A program made the position numbers and the translations under genes. From positions 61,458,119 to 61,522,118 of the forward strand of contig CM043952.1 of the NCBI GenBank assembly GCA_014529385.2: DNA of 64,000 nt, written 5' to 3'. This document shows, one piece after another, positions 31,636 to 44,646 of the stretch. Position 1 is the stretch's first letter; each line of letters starts with the position of its first letter. Below the pieces are notes generated by a model, which was not told where the DNA came from, ran no database searches, and worked only from the letters and a program-made list of their open reading frames with translations. Origin of the DNA: Adiantum capillus-veneris (lineage: Eukaryota; Streptophyta; Polypodiopsida; Polypodiales; Pteridaceae).

Positions 31636-32329
31636 GAGAAGAGGGATTTGGTGTTATACTATGTGTTTTTTTTGTTAATGGAGTTTTCAAAGGTACTGTG
31701 TTTATTCTCTGTGTATTAAGGTTGTTAGTTTTCTTTGTTAATGGAGTTTTCAAAGGACTGTGTTTATTCTCTGTGTACTAAGGTTGTTAGTTTTCTGTGT
31801 ACAGTAAGTAGGAAGTAGATCTGTGAAAGTTAATAGAGTGTGTTAGTGTGTAACAGTAGGTGTATTAGTTAGAAGTAGGTAGATAGAGTGTGTGTGTGCT
31901 CTCGCGCAGGCTGCGGCGACCTTATCCTTTATTATTATTATTATTTAAAAAAATTAAAATAATAATAAAAAAACAAATTTAAAGGTAGGACCGGGATCGA
32001 GAGAATATCTCCCAGACCCAAGCCCAAGCTCATGCTCAGGCCTAGGCCTCAGTCGCCTTTTAAAATTATGAATTTTAGCTTCACACGTAGCTAAAAATCG
32101 ATTTTTTGAGGACCAACGAAACTTCAGATGCCCGAAAATTGTGTTGTAAAGCACACAGCGACCCTCTAAGTGATACGCTCATTTCGAGCTATCACACACT
32201 TTAATCAAAAAAATCAAACATTAACAAACATTAAAAACGTAAAAAACACGAGTGAAAATGGACGCTTAAAAAAGGTAAGCGGTTAACCTTCGAGGTTATT
32301 CGCCGACGTTTGTAGGGTGCCAAAGGCAC
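31528..32329 (+). other. Gypsy-A untranslated leader
   Basis: Non-coding. Includes a GT microsatellite (about 31601-31634), a duplicated phrase 'ttaatggagttttcaaagg' with 'actgtgtttattctctgtgta' (around 31674-31790), and 'cagacccaagcccaagc', shared with the gypsy-C leader. Confidence 0.6.
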
Positions 32330-35300
32330 ATGCATCTGCGCTCTAGTCGTGTGCTAGAGACAGAGAAACTAGAGAGAATTTCGGCTTACGCGAGTTCTCA
32401 ATATCCACCTACTTTAGGTTCCGGGCCCTCAGCGACCCAAGGTAGTACAAACCAAGACCCGAACATAGCAGCTAGTGACACTTCCTCTGACTACGAAGTC
32501 ACGGAGGGTTTCCCAATGCCTAATCCTGATAGCTCAAGCCAAGACATGCATGCCATGGGCCCGCGGTCCGAGCCGAGCGTGCTTAGCCGCCTGAAGGAAA
32601 CCTTTAGTAGAGCCACTCGCTCCGAACATTGAGCTAATGATGTAAATGAGGGGGGTGGGGAAGTAAATTCTCCATTCGTGACCAATGTAGACCCTATACC
32701 GCTAGAGAATGTGCACGTGAATACTTCATTCACTACACCTCCTGACTCTTCAGAGTAATTTCCCTCCGATGTCATATTACCCGATGGTAGAAGCCTTGCT
32801 GAAGTGCAAGAGGTTGAGCGATATATCCTTGCAGCGAGGGAAAAGGAAGTCGAGAGCTTACGTAAGGTGGAGCAACAAAGAGAGTTAAAAGCGAAAGCCC
32901 CTATGTCAATATCCTTGCTAAGAGAGCAATCAAGTGCTCCTGACTTAGCAACTGCTAAAGGGCAACCTCTAGAAAGCAACATTGCATCTAGCTCAAAGGA
33001 AACCCCTAGCACTTCAATCCTAGATGGAGTGTTCTTAAATGAGAACTGGGAGTACGAACTACAATCGGAAACTTTGAGTGACCTATACACTGGTCACACC
33101 TATCACGTGGGTTGGTTAGATGTCCCACAATCCACAATGGGTGCTACTAGTGTAGAGGATCAACAACAAAGAGTTTGTGAGGTCATCCATAGGGTCATTG
33201 AGTTAGAGAGACAGAACAAGGGGATCAACATGCCTTCATCGGGTCTCATGAGATTCTTGGATACAGGGAAGGCTAAACAACTGACCTTGTCGCAAATGGA
33301 GACACCCTCAGTAAGTCCGATGGATCCCCCATATGTTGTTTCTCCAGGGGTCTCAGTGCAATCTGAGCCCACAAGTGATAGCTTCACCTTTCCAAGTCTA
33401 GCTCATCTTTCCCTTGATGACACCGCGGCTACCATGCCTACCCCAATGATGGGCATGCCGAGAAACACACCATGGACCTCATTTGTTAGTAAAGCACCAC
33501 TACATGGTAGCTCAATGCCTGCAACGTTACCTACAAGTGTGTACCAATCGTATGCACCTACGGGTCATCACACTCATGTAGTCCCTACCCCTCCCATTGT
33601 TTCAACTACCTATGCTCCACAACCACAACACCCAAGTTCTTATTTCCATGGGACTATACCGGCTAGCATTAACATGTCACATCCGACGTCTGCTATGCCT
33701 AGGGCCACACATATGAACTTTCGACCACCACATGGCACAACATTGTACCCAACATGGAACCCAAGGGCTTCCTATGCGCCAAACCCGATGCCAATACCTA
33801 CTCCACATGTAGTCTCTGGAGCACCTTCACCCACGGTGCCTGCTCATTTAGGTGACTTGGCAACATTTGCTCAAGCTATCGATCTATCTACTGCTGAGAA
33901 TATGCGTAACACGCCTGATAAGGCAGTACAAATAGCCAAGCTCACACAAAAATTTAGTGGAGACGGGGATGTGAGAAAGCATATCGAAGTGTTTGAAGAG
34001 ATATGCGATTCTCTAGGAGAACACAATGACCTACATAAGAGCAATTCTTTAAGCCTAACCTTAAGTGGGAAGGCAGGGGATTGGTATAGAACCCTAAGGG
34101 GGGAAGAAAAAACGATTTACCCTACTCTTAGGAGATTGTTCTTGAAAGAATACATACGAGAGGGAGTGCTTTGGGGTGTAGCCTCTCAGCTCCAGAAAGC
34201 CCAATGAGAGGAAGGAGAGTCGGTGAGAGACTTTATTAGTCGCTTGAAGCATTTCAATTCTCGATGTAATCCAAATGAGCGCTTCAACAATAACCAATTG
34301 CTTGATAGATTCATTAGGGGATAACGACATGAGGATATCTACAATGGCTTAGTCATTAGAGGTATCACCACTTGGGAAGCAGTCACCACCAATGCGATCC
34401 AATTGGAGGATAATTTAATGATTCAAGGAGAAAGAGTGTCTGTTGAATCTAAATCTATTAGCTCACAAGCATCGGGGCATCAGCCAATGATCCTAAAGCC
34501 TATTGCTAAAGAGCCAAAGATATCTGAGATGACTTTAGCAGATCTCACCAAGGCTATTCAAGAGAGTCTTAGAGAAAATCGTGCTCCGCAAAACAATCAT
34601 GTGTATCCAAGAAGGGAGCAACAATGGTGCTCAGTATGCTATGGACCGCATAGTACCAGCAAATGCCCTACTTTTGGAGTAAAATTCAATGGGAATTGCA
34701 ATGCTTGTGGAAGGTATGGTCATCAAGCTAAGGATTGCATAGTATTTAAGCGGGCGATGGCCAATAGACCAACCTTAGCATGGACAGACACACCTCGAGT
34801 ACCTACATTGATGTCGGCCCCACCTCTTGAACAAACAGCACAACACATGGTCCCTAGGGCCCAAAATGTTGTTCAAACAACACACTTATCACCTCCAGTG
34901 TTAGGACCGCAACCACCACATCCGAGAATCACTTCTGTGAATCAAGTGGGTTGTGATTCATCTATTTCTTGTTTGGAAGGTTGTGAGGAAGATATAGATC
35001 CTAATATCGCCTATGGGATGGATGTGCTTGATGAAAGTCCACAATACTACATGAAGTACTATTGGGGACAATTCAAACCTGTATATCAAGTAGCTGCTCT
35101 TGCGGCAAGAGGCCAAAATATCAATTACACTGCTAAGAGACCACCTCTTCAATGCTATGAGTGTGGAGGTCCACATCGTGTAGCCGAGTGTCCTATTAGG
35201 CTACAAAAGAATGCCACACTAATGCAAACCAATCAAGCGAGCACGTCTACAATGACGATACTCATGTCTAATCGATGTGGCATAGATCATTTGATTGCCC

Positions 35301-35410
35301 AATGTCCAAATAATCCAAATGCACCGAAGATCACGCCATTAAACTTGATTGAAGTTACCGAAGATCCATCACCAAGTACACCCGTGGTACCAGTAAACAT
35401 ATTCACATGA
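32330..35410 (+). pseudogene. Gypsy-A gag
   Basis: A single frame from ATG 32330 (MHLRSSRVLETEKLERISAY) with stops at 32630, 32756, 34205, 34322 and 35408. After a Pro/Ser/Thr-rich N-terminal region the retrotransposon gag domain reads QKFSGDGDVRKHIEVFEEIC, AGDWYRTLRG and RLFLKEYIREG, then SVRDFISRLKHFNSRC. Zinc knuckles follow: C-SV-C-YGP-H-STSK-C, C-NA-C-GRYG-H-QAKD-C and C-YE-C-GGP-H-RVAE-C, two of them with three rather than four residues before His. It would package element RNA. All breaks up to here are nonsense codons, not frameshifts. Confidence 0.88.
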
Positions 35411-35413
35411 TCG

Positions 35414-36898
35414 ATGCTCCAAAAACAAAATTATATTCTTCAGGAAAGAGACACGGCATCAATTGCCCAATCTCAGAAAAAGAAGAAAACACGAAGAAAG
35501 AAATCGCAAAAAGCAGCGAAGTCAGACCCCAGCTCAAGGACCAACATAGGGACTGGTGATGACCCCGTATATATGAACGACGCTGAAGAAGATTCTGATT
35601 CACGTGAAACCATGGAGACCAAAACGACCACTAACATAGAAACCAACAAGGAAGATCTTCATGAGCCACAATGGCCACGATCCAAAAAGAAGATAGGAAC
35701 TTACCCAAACCCTACAGAGGAGATTGAGCAAGTCAAGCAATTAAGGAGTTTGGTAGAAGATACCCAAAGGGATCTAGAACCAGCACCTAGGAAGATCCAG
35801 ATTACAGACATCGTGTTCCCTACGCAACAACAACCTCACCAAGTCCATAGACCCTTGGACATACCTAGTGTCATCCAAGAAGAAAGCGACTTAAAGTCAT
35901 GGGAAAGTGGGCGTACTCACTTCTTGATGGAAAGAATGTTTATAGAGGGACTACCTGATCCTACCAAAGAAATGGAGATCCCATCTTCCCCACATCAAGG
36001 GACTCAAGGCCAAAAGGTGTCGTTAAACATTGCCAAATCGATGGATTTCATGTCTTGAGAAGTTAAAACCACCATCATGTCCAAACTATATAAAGACCCT
36101 GAGCTAGTTTCACCTCCTCAAGCCTTCCTCAATGGAGAACTGAAGTTTGGGCTACCACAATTTGCACAGATGGATGGATCTGGGGAGATGCCAATAGAGG
36201 AGGAATACATAGATCCACAACCCAACCTAGATGAGAACCTTGTTATAGAAATACCTGTTAACAAGTTGGGACAATACTTTGAGGGTGATGAATCCAATGC
36301 GACTATACCAATCACTACTAAGGGATTAGCTGTGAAGGGAATCCTTAATGGTGGCGCTGGGGTTAGCATTGTGACTAAAAATTGCTGGGAAACTATGGGA
36401 AGACCTCACCTTGAGACCACAACCATAGTAGTGAAGATGGCCAATGGGTCTATTGTTAAACCTATTGGGATGCTAGAAGATCTCAAGATCAAGGTCTTTG
36501 GACGTAAAATAAGGATTACCTTTATTGTTATGGATTTCTCCAAACACACTATGGCATCGGAGATGATCTTAGGACGTCCTTTCATGAGGGAAGCAAAAAT
36601 GGTGCATGACTGGTCCAAAAACCATGTCTACCTGCAATTCCAAGATTCTGTCATTCGAGTGGATCTTGTGACAGGTCGAGCACATCCTCTAGGAAACAGG
36701 TTTATAATTGATCATAGATCTGACACCACAGTTCACTCGACCCCATTGCAGTATTGTTACACGTATAAAGCGGACACTGATGTTGGGGAAGATTCTCCTT
36801 ATATGGATGTACTACCTGGGATGACTGAGTCGGACAATGTGGATTGGGTCCACCTAGCAGCAGCCATAGACACTTCGGGAAATAGGGGGACAACCTAG
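35414..36898 (+). pseudogene. Gypsy-A linker and first (conventional) protease
   Basis: Same frame as gag. 35414-36058 is a Lys/Glu/Thr-rich linker ending at TGA 36056. After it the retropepsin reads YFEGDESNATIPITTKGLAV, then ILNGGAGVSIVTKNCWETMG, where the expected D-S-G is N-G-G, so the catalytic Asp is lost. EMILGRPFMREAKMVHDW supplies the second conserved motif (I-L-G-R-P-F). It stops at TAG 36896. Element B keeps an intact D-S-G in the equivalent domain (44647-45852). The intact protein would mature the gag-pol polyprotein. Confidence 0.85.
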
Positions 36899-37111
36899 GT
36901 AACACCTGAGGGGGATAAAATACCACCATTGGTACCCTTAAATATGCTAGAAGCAATGCATATAGCTTCTGATGATCTACAAGATGAAAGTTTGACTGGC
37001 ATTGAAACCAGTAGCGCCTCACAAGACTATAGCCCACACGATTTGGGGTCAGAATAATTAATTTAAATTGACTTTGAGGACGAAGAATCTGAGTTAAATC
37101 TTAGTGCAAAT

Positions 37112-38751
37112 GTGGGGACAAACCATTCAGGACACAGTGGTAACCTAAATGACAATCTATCCAAGGGAGCAGAAGACACAAGTAGTGATTCATCTAGTGA
37201 CTCTTCACTAGAGATCGGTCGTAATCGAGAATTCAACAAGAAGAGTAAGAGATATAAGAGGCGACGATATCGAGCAAATGTGCGTGCTAGAATAAGTGAA
37301 AAGAAATCTACTGCAAAATGGCTTAATTATAGAGGGGCATGTGATGCTCATCGAAAGTTGGTAGATAACTGGGGTGAATACCTTCAAAGCGTTATGTGGT
37401 GTAGTCCACAACCCATTGACATCGCACAACTAGAGGCTACAGAGAAGCCAAAGTTGATCCGTATTGTAAGGAGACGACAAAATCGAGAGTTAGCTCAACA
37501 ACAAAAGGAATCAGAAGTGAAATCACAGCCCACAGAACAACAGGACTCCACAGACTTACACCCTGCACCTGAACATTTCAAATCCTATACCACAGAGGAA
37601 CGTAAGGTTGTGTATTCAAAGGCTCAAATAAAACCTATCAATGGGAGCAATGGAGTCTATGATGGTCCATCGATAGTTAAGGAAATAGAGTTAGTAGACC
37701 CAGGAGAAGAGTCTAAACCTGTTTTCATTGCCCAAGATCTGACCGAGACTAAGGAGTGTGTACTTAAAGAACTTCTCAAGGAATTCAGGGATATATTTGC
37801 CTGGACTTATCATGATATGAAAGGTGTTCCACCTTCCGTGGTGCAACACACAATCCCCATGAATAGCATGGCTAAACCAGTTCAGTAACGACCCTACCCA
37901 ATGAATCCTAAATATGCAAAAATCATTCAAGAAGAGATTGAAAAGCTTGTGGAATGCGGATTCATATACCCTATTGAGCACTCAGAATGGGTGTCTCCAA
38001 TAGTGATTGTGCCAAAAAAGAATGGGAAACTCAGAGTGTGCATGGATCTCAAGAAGGTCAATGCCGCCACTAGAACATGTTCTTGAAAGAGTTGCAGGGA
38101 AGGAAGCTTATAGCTTTTTAGATGGGTACTCTGGCTACAATCAAATCACAATTGCGCTGGAGGACCAAGCTAAGACAGCCTTTATAACCGAATTTGGAGT
38201 GTTCGCATTTCGTGTTATGACTTTTGGCTTAACCTATGCCCCGGCTACCTTTCAAAGATCAATAAACACTGCTTTTAGAGAATATTTGAGGGAGTTTTGT
38301 GAAGCTTTCTTAGATGACCTTTGTGTTTATTCCTCTTGGAAAGAACATGTATCATGCTTACGAAAAGTGTTTGAGAAGTGTAGATTGTATCGCATCTCCT
38401 TAAACCCTTTCAAATGCCAATTTTGGGTTAAACATGGAGTCATTTTAGGGCATATAGTGTCCAAAAATTGGATTTCCACAGATGAGGGAAAAATTAAATC
38501 CATTGCTGAATTGCCACCACCTACAAATTATAAAGGAGTTCAAAGGTTCATGCTCCATGTTGGTTATTACCGACGGTTTATTTTAAACTTTTCCGAGATA
38601 GCTCGTCCTTCGTACAAGCTTGTTATTGAGTTCCAATGGACTGCTCAATGTGACCATGCTTATGAGTCATTGAAAAAGACCTTGACTACTGCTCCTATTC
38701 TACAAGTGCCCGATTGGAATGTAATTTTTCATGTACATATTGATGCGTCAA
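37112..38751 (+). pseudogene. Gypsy-A reverse transcriptase and start of RNase H
   Basis: A Ser/Arg-rich N-terminal region leads to FRDIFAWTYHDMKGVPPSVV, then TAA 37886, then NPKYAKIIQEEIEKLVECGF and SEWVSPIVIVPKKNGKLRVC with MDLKKVNAATR. A small deletion with frameshift removes the usual 'DHFPLPF' block; the sequence resumes AYSFLDGYSGYNQI, FGLTYAPATFQ, the catalytic FLDDLCVYS (about 38317) and LNPFKCQFWVKHGVILGHIV. The thumb/connection gives GYYRRFILNFSEIARP, and VHIDAS (first RNase H Asp) lies just before element B inserts at 38752. It would copy RNA into DNA in the cytoplasmic particle. Confidence 0.9.
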
Positions 38752-39710
38752 TGTTGACCGCTGGGTCAACAACACAACATAACTCAAGTTTCGTACCAAA
38801 GTCTTATCTTTTGCGAGTTATGAAATGCTGCGGATTATGGATATAAACGTCATTTGTAATGAGTAGTTATTCTAGTTTCAGAAGCCGGGGTGCAATGGCA
38901 CTTCCAGATTGTAAATACAAAGCCATTTGATCCTTTCAACCCCATTTTTGGTTAAACCTAAGGTAGCCTTAGTATATAAGGTACCTAGGTCATTTTGTAA
39001 AGAAGACTTTTATCATAATCAAGTTTTAGCACTGCCGTCTACTGTGTGTGAGAGAGAAAGAGAGTGAGCGTGAGCTTCATCCTCTCGCTACGCCCAGCTC
39101 GCTCAACACATTGGAGATCCGACTGCACCATTGCGGTAGGCTCAAGGAGAGCTACGCGACAACGCCAAGCATTCCCCGCGAGACGAAGCGCACACGCTGA
39201 TGCATCTACGAGCTAATTGTGGTCGTAAGTGTATCAAACGATGTCTGTTTTCTGTGTGCTAGTAGTCTATAGAATCGTGGCTACATAAGCTATGCATAGG
39301 TACTCATAAATTTCAGTTTCAGGCACTTTCAAAATTCGGCTCTGTCATCCTACGCATTTTCCGCAGATGGGTTTTGAGTGAGGGTTTTGAGTGTAGAAGC
39401 TTAGGGACAGGTGTATCCTAGTGAGGGGATGGTGTTCCTTAAGTTTCGTACGAATCTGGCATGATTAGGTGAGTTACCTTCCGCATGTGTGTATGTGGCT
39501 AGGTGGTGTAGTTGAGAGCAGTGAGGTTCTTGATTGTGGTTTAGTTGGCCTTCCTGAGTGTTGTATGTGTAGGATGGTCTCAGCCTGACAAGCTTAAGAG
39601 ATTTCCTCCGTGTGCCTATCGTGTCATCTGTGTCCTCGATTGACATTATGTTGATCTAGGTAGTGTTTGCATGCACTTCATGGGTGTGTGAGTAGCTCTC
39701 CCGTCCAACA
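38752..39710 (+). repeat. Element B 5' LTR (959 bp)
   Basis: Begins TGTTGACCGCTGGGTCAACA, itself an inverted repeat (TGTTGACC / GGTCAACA), and ends CCGTCCAACA. TATATAAG at 38973-38980 is the probable TATA box, followed by a short GA tract. Confidence 0.94.
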
Positions 39711-39711
39711 T

Positions 39712-39729
39712 TGGCGCCGCTGCCGGGGA
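39712..39729 (+). promoter_or_regulatory. Element B primer-binding site
   Basis: TGGCGCCGCTGCCGGGGA, one base after the LTR; the common plant Ty3/gypsy PBS form. Confidence 0.92.
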
Positions 39730-40253
39730 CACAAGGACCTAAGTAGGTTTCCTACTAACACTCGTGTGATGGTTGCTTGATTTAGTTTGGGCTAAAAAAA
39801 TCATTTTTCTTAAGTGGATCCGGAAGAGGATATTCCGCGATCAAGTGGATAGCCAGGAAGCGTGTGTCTTGCCGAGGGTCTGCGACTAGATAGGTTTAGT
39901 TAGGATATATGGATTAGAGTAGTTGTTGGTGGTTGAGTGATTTGTGAGGTGATAAAAGCGTTTACTAGTCCGTGTGTGGCAGTGAAGCGTTTTTCTACTC
40001 ATAGATGCAAAACCCCATATGATTTGTAGGAGTAGCTTTAGGTAAGTGATCCGATTCTGATCTAGAGCTATTCATCACTGAATTATTTGCTAAAGCGCTT
40101 GATTGCATTTGAAATCACGGAAAAGTGTGCTTTTGAGGGTAAAAATGCAATAAACAAGCTTTTGTGGATATTTTTGTATGACTCACTGATGTTGTGCATA
40201 TAAAAGGGCATTTGCAAGGGTTCTGTGAAGAAAACCTGCAATTCTGTAAACAT
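39730..40253 (+). other. Element B leader, 5' part
   Basis: Non-coding, no repeats noted; leads into the palindrome array. Confidence 0.5.
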
Positions 40254-41379
40254 AGACATCCTACGCGTAGGATGTCTCAAGAGGGTTCTAGAGACCAAAT
40301 TTTGAAATTCTGAGTTGACCAGTGGGTTCAGAGGGTAGGTTTTACCCTATTTTCACCTGGAAAGTGGAAATTTGACCAAATTTTGACTGATCAAAGCCAA
40401 AAGACGAGAATTGCCAGACATCCTACCCAAATTGTGTCCAAGGCCTAATTTTGAGACCAAACCATAGGATGACTCCATAGGCATGTTCTAAATGTTGTAT
40501 TGAGTGACTGAAAGGGGTTTCACCTCATTTGGGTGAGAAAATTGGGTTCAAAGCAGACTTTAACACTTTTGACTGAAAAAGGCAAGAACAGCTAAAATTT
40601 GGGTCTTTTGAGATCCAAACTCAAATCTAAGCATACCACTAGGTTACTGACATCAAGGGGAAGCTGTGGGACAAGTCTGGGGTCAAACAAGCCAAAAAGA
40701 CATCCTACGCGTAGGATGTCATATGTGTGATTTTGCACTCCAAACTTAATTTTGAGCATACCACTGTGATCAGCACCTTAAGGAGAGTCTGTGGTTCAAA
40801 TTTGGGGCAATTCTGAGCAGTTAGACATCCTATGCGTAGGATGTCTACTACATAATTCTGAAACCAAAATTATATTGTGACCATACCATGCTGTCATATA
40901 GCCTTATAAAAGCCTCATAGGCAAATTTGGTCCAATTTGGAGTTGATTTGACTTAGGAATTCATCAGAACAGACATCAGGCTTTTGGAACAGATTCTTGA
41001 TCATTTGACCAACCTATAGGTGTCAGAATCAAAAAGTAAAAATAGTTGTGAGTTTAGCACATCAAGGGGAAGCTACACTGCAAGTTTGAGCTGAAACAGA
41101 GCAAAAAGACATCCTACGCGTAGGATGTCTCCAGCTTGATTTAGGACTCCAAACCAACTTATGAGCACACCACTGTGATCAGCACATCAAGGAGAAGCTA
41201 GGGTGAAAATTTCAAGTCATTCTGAGCAAAAAGACATCCAACGCGTAGGATGTCTCAAGGCCTTTTTTTAATCCAAATGAAAATTTGAGCATACCATTGT
41301 GTTGCTGGACTTAAGCGGAGTCTATAAACCAAATTTTGTTAAATTCTGAGCAAAAAGACATACTACGCGTAGGATGTCT
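40254..41379 (+). repeat. Leader array of 24-bp palindromes in ~125-bp repeats
   Basis: A palindrome with half-site AGACATCCTACG (dyad at the central CG of ACGCGT) occurs at 40254-40277 (perfect), 40698-40721, 40823-40846, 41107-41130 (perfect), 41232-41255 and 41356-41379. The others carry at most one or two changes; a lone half-site is at 40417. Neighbours are 124-125 bp apart at 40698/40823 and 41107/41232/41356. The repeats also share 'gcataccactgtg', 'cagcacatcaaggagaagct' and 'ttctgagcaaaaagacatc'. Each palindrome would fold into a 12-bp hairpin in RNA. Confidence 0.92.
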
Positions 41380-41835
41380 CTAGACCAGTTTTAGGGTCCA
41401 ACTGTACTTTTGACCATACAGAAGTGTTCACAGTGTCACAGAAATCCCAAATATTTTTTCAAAATTGAATTTGGACTCATTTTGACCAGTCCAAACTACA
41501 TTTCACTGTTTTGGCCATAACTTTCACAAACGGTATCGGATCGGAAAATTTTTTATATCAAAACGTAGCCTGAGAGCGGCCCTACAGATCTTAGAACAAA
41601 ACTTGAACTATATGTATGCCAACGACAACCATTTAGTTCAACTTTGAAAAAAAACATCGTTTGAGGCCTCAAAATTCATCCGGAAGTCAGGGGTGTCTAA
41701 AAGCAACAATTTGCAAGAATTGTGACGAAACGGTTGCGGTTTTGGACATAGTTTCGACTTTTCCCTAACCAAAGCACTTGAACACAGTGGAATAAGTCTA
41801 CTTGAACCAAGCAACAGCTCTTAAGCCCAGAAATC
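41380..41835 (+). other. Element B leader, 3' part
   Basis: Non-coding run between the palindrome array and the gag start codon; nothing recognised. Confidence 0.5.
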
Positions 41836-44622
41836 ATGTCTACCCTAGATTCAAACGCAGCTTACACAAGCTTGGAGATCCCGACAATAGAGGAATATCC
41901 TCCCACAATGGATCTTCCAAACTTGCAATTGATAAAGATCCATCTTGTTGAGAGAGTTTGGATGATTGGTCATGAGAGTGAAGGACTATATAGATACATT
42001 GACGACAATGAGGTCAATCTTTATAGGTGCTCAGATCCATACCTAGAAGAGATAATGGATTACAAGCTCTTATATGTCTACACATACGGAGTCGACTGTC
42101 AATGGAGATCTATAGTTGTCGACAAGTATGGACGAGAATACAGAGTTGTAGAAAGCACAAATCCACAGACTGTACTAGAAAGAGGTGGATATTTGGTCAA
42201 TGAAGGACCACAAATGCCTCCACCAAACACGAGAATTCCTATAGGAGTTCCAAGAAGAGAGCCACCAGGATTCCCTTCAAGAGCGATAACGAGAGAAGGA
42301 TTGGGAGAGTCTCTGGTTAGACTTGTAGACAATCGACGAGTTAGACCATCCCAAGTCCAGAAATGGGTAAACAGAAAATACTCCGGAGATAAAGATCCGA
42401 GAGATCACGTAGCGGCTTTTAGAAGAGTGATTAGAGCAAAGGAAGTTTCAGATTTTGCGACACAGTTTGCCGGATTTGGATTGACTCTAGAAGATGATGC
42501 AGCTACATGGTTTGACTCGGTGGAAAAATGGGATTTTGAGACCCTAGATGAGCTGTTTGAGGAGTTTATTGAAGAATTCTCGCCAAAAGGCATTCCTCAC
42601 AACACGGTCTCGCAAATCCATAGATTCAAACAGAAAGAGGATGAATCAGTACGCAAAGCATCATTACGTCTCAAGAGATATGTTAAGCTCTATCCGAGAG
42701 TGTAATTACCTATGCAAGCACGACTGATGTTGATCTTTATCCAGGGAATGAGAGATGAGGGCCTTCAGAAGGATCTGCATATGCTAAGGAGGATGACGCT
42801 AAAAGAGTTGATCAAAGAAGCTCTTTATCTAGTGGATAATTGTGAGGCATACAAAGAAAAGGACTTAAAGAGTCAAGGAGATGACACATCCTCTCAGCAC
42901 AGTGTTTCACAGATAAGTGAGTCCATTGCCAAGCCAACGGCACCTATTGATCAAGAAAAGCTTATCGACGACTTGGTCAAGAGGTTGATTCCTCTTGTAA
43001 GGTCTAATTCGAGAGAGTCGAAGTGGTGTGAAATTGAGAGAAAATGGACGAACCATACGGGGGTAGAGTGCTATTATAGCATGGAAAATGCTAGGGAGAG
43101 GTATGTACAACCTGTTCCAGAAGCACCTACTCCACCTAGATACATTACGGGGAATGCGCCAGGACCAGTAGGAGTTTTAAGGCCACAGCTTGTCTTAGGA
43201 CAACAACCTCCACTGCCAGGTGCTAGAATGTTGGTAGACATGAGATACATGCCAATGATGGAAGCATCAAATAAACCAACGCCAGTACCAGCTACAATGT
43301 GGTATAGCAACCAAAGTGAGTACTACCCTTCGGAGCAACAAAATGTGAGAGAAACACATGGAGTGGTGAGGCCAGTACAACCTCCACCTCCTGGGTTTCA
43401 GTCTAAAGAAAGAAGGTATGAAATGGACGAAAGGACATTGCAATTCATTGCAAATAGCGGCTTATCTAGGTCAAAGCTTGCTTATAGTCAAGAGGAAATG
43501 CTAAAAGAATCTCCTCAACCAGAGATAGATTGTCACAAAAGTCGTGACATCCACTTGGTCAAACAATGTCCTCATACGGAGATCACTGAAGTAAATTCCT
43601 ATTGTCTTGAGTGTGGCATCACTCACTTGATCCCCGATTGCCCGGAAAAACCAAACCAAATCAGGAAAATCACGACAAATGAATCAGGGATTGTTCAGCT
43701 ACCTAGTAGCTCAGAAAATGAAAATGTCGTACCAGTTCAAGTGGTTACAAGAGCACAAGCTCAAAAGAAAACTGATGAGAATCCAGAGACAAAGAACATG
43801 GAAAGTGACACGAGTCCAAAGACAGATGATGGACCAAAGACCGACTCACCTAGTCAAAAAACCAAGGGCAAACGAAATAGTTGGAAAGCTAGAAAGACTA
43901 GGATGAAAGCACGCAGGGAACGAGAGAAAAAATCCCTAGCTGAGAAGCTTACCAAAGCTGAGGAGAAGATAAAACAACATGAGGAAAAGGAGGCACCTTC
44001 TCTTACACAGATGGTTAAACCTCTAGAAGAACCATCCACGGATGAGAAACCAAAAAGTGCTAGTTCAAGAGGATCTTTGTTGGCAGAGAAGGTTAATGAG
44101 ACATTAGATGCCCTCTTGAAAGCCTATGATGCGAGGCTCAAAAAAAACCAAACCCAAGAACAGAGGTGGATGACATATCCCTATGCGGAATTAGAAAAGC
44201 AAAGATTGGAAATCTGCAGGAAAATGATTCAAACAGCCCAATCTTTACTAGAACCACCAGTTGCAAAACCTGAGGATGTGATCCGCGTCATGCCAACACA
44301 AGTAATCCCACCAAACCAGGAACTAAAAGAGCCAGAATCTAGTCATGAGCACAGACCAAACCTCAAAGAACCAGCATTAGAACCAAGGATAGTACTGAAT
44401 ACCACGGATAACTCTTCCGAGGGATTTCACCAAGCTATACCTGAGGATTGTAAAGAGATAGATGGTCTTGACGAATTGTGGAAACAAGTCAGAGAGGCCA
44501 ATGAAACCGATGACCTAAGAAGACGAGTAGACAAGACTGGTGATGAACAAGGAGTGTTTCTACCACCAATAGAGGAATTTGAGACTGGATCTCAAATGAA
44601 TCTAAATGTGCAATCGTGTTAG
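41836..44622 (+). CDS. Element B gag (one internal stop)
   Basis: ATG 41836 (MSTLDSNAAYTSLEIPTIEE) is the first start after the leader. The gag domain reads NRKYSGDKDPRDHVAAFRRV, then EDDAATWFDSVEKWDFETLD and ELFEEFIEEFSPKGIPHNTV. A TAA at 42703 interrupts, and the same frame continues LPMQARLMLIFIQGMRDEGL. Farther on are a degenerate knuckle C-x6-H-x4-C (CHKSRDIHLVKQC) and C-LE-C-GIT-H-LIPD-C, then a Lys/Arg/Glu-rich coiled-coil-like stretch (EKKSLAEKLTKAEEKIKQHE). The frame ends at TAG 44620 and the protease continues in the same frame. No frameshift in 930 codons, unlike the other elements here. Confidence 0.85.
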
Positions 44623-44646
44623 GGCGACAAAGGATCTGTACAATCT

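Noticed and set aside
32330..36898. RNA editing or a recoded genetic code to explain the many in-frame stops of gypsy-A
   Set aside because: Nonsense decay of a silenced element is simpler; the protease has also lost its catalytic Asp, indicating degeneration.
39401..39646. 81-codon minus-strand frame, identical in both element B LTRs (also 49320-49565)
   Set aside because: Identity is explained by the LTR pair itself; no start context or domain supports translation.
40254..41379. Palindrome array considered as a CRISPR or terminator array
   Set aside because: Spacers are themselves repeats of one another and the array lies between PBS and gag of an LTR element.
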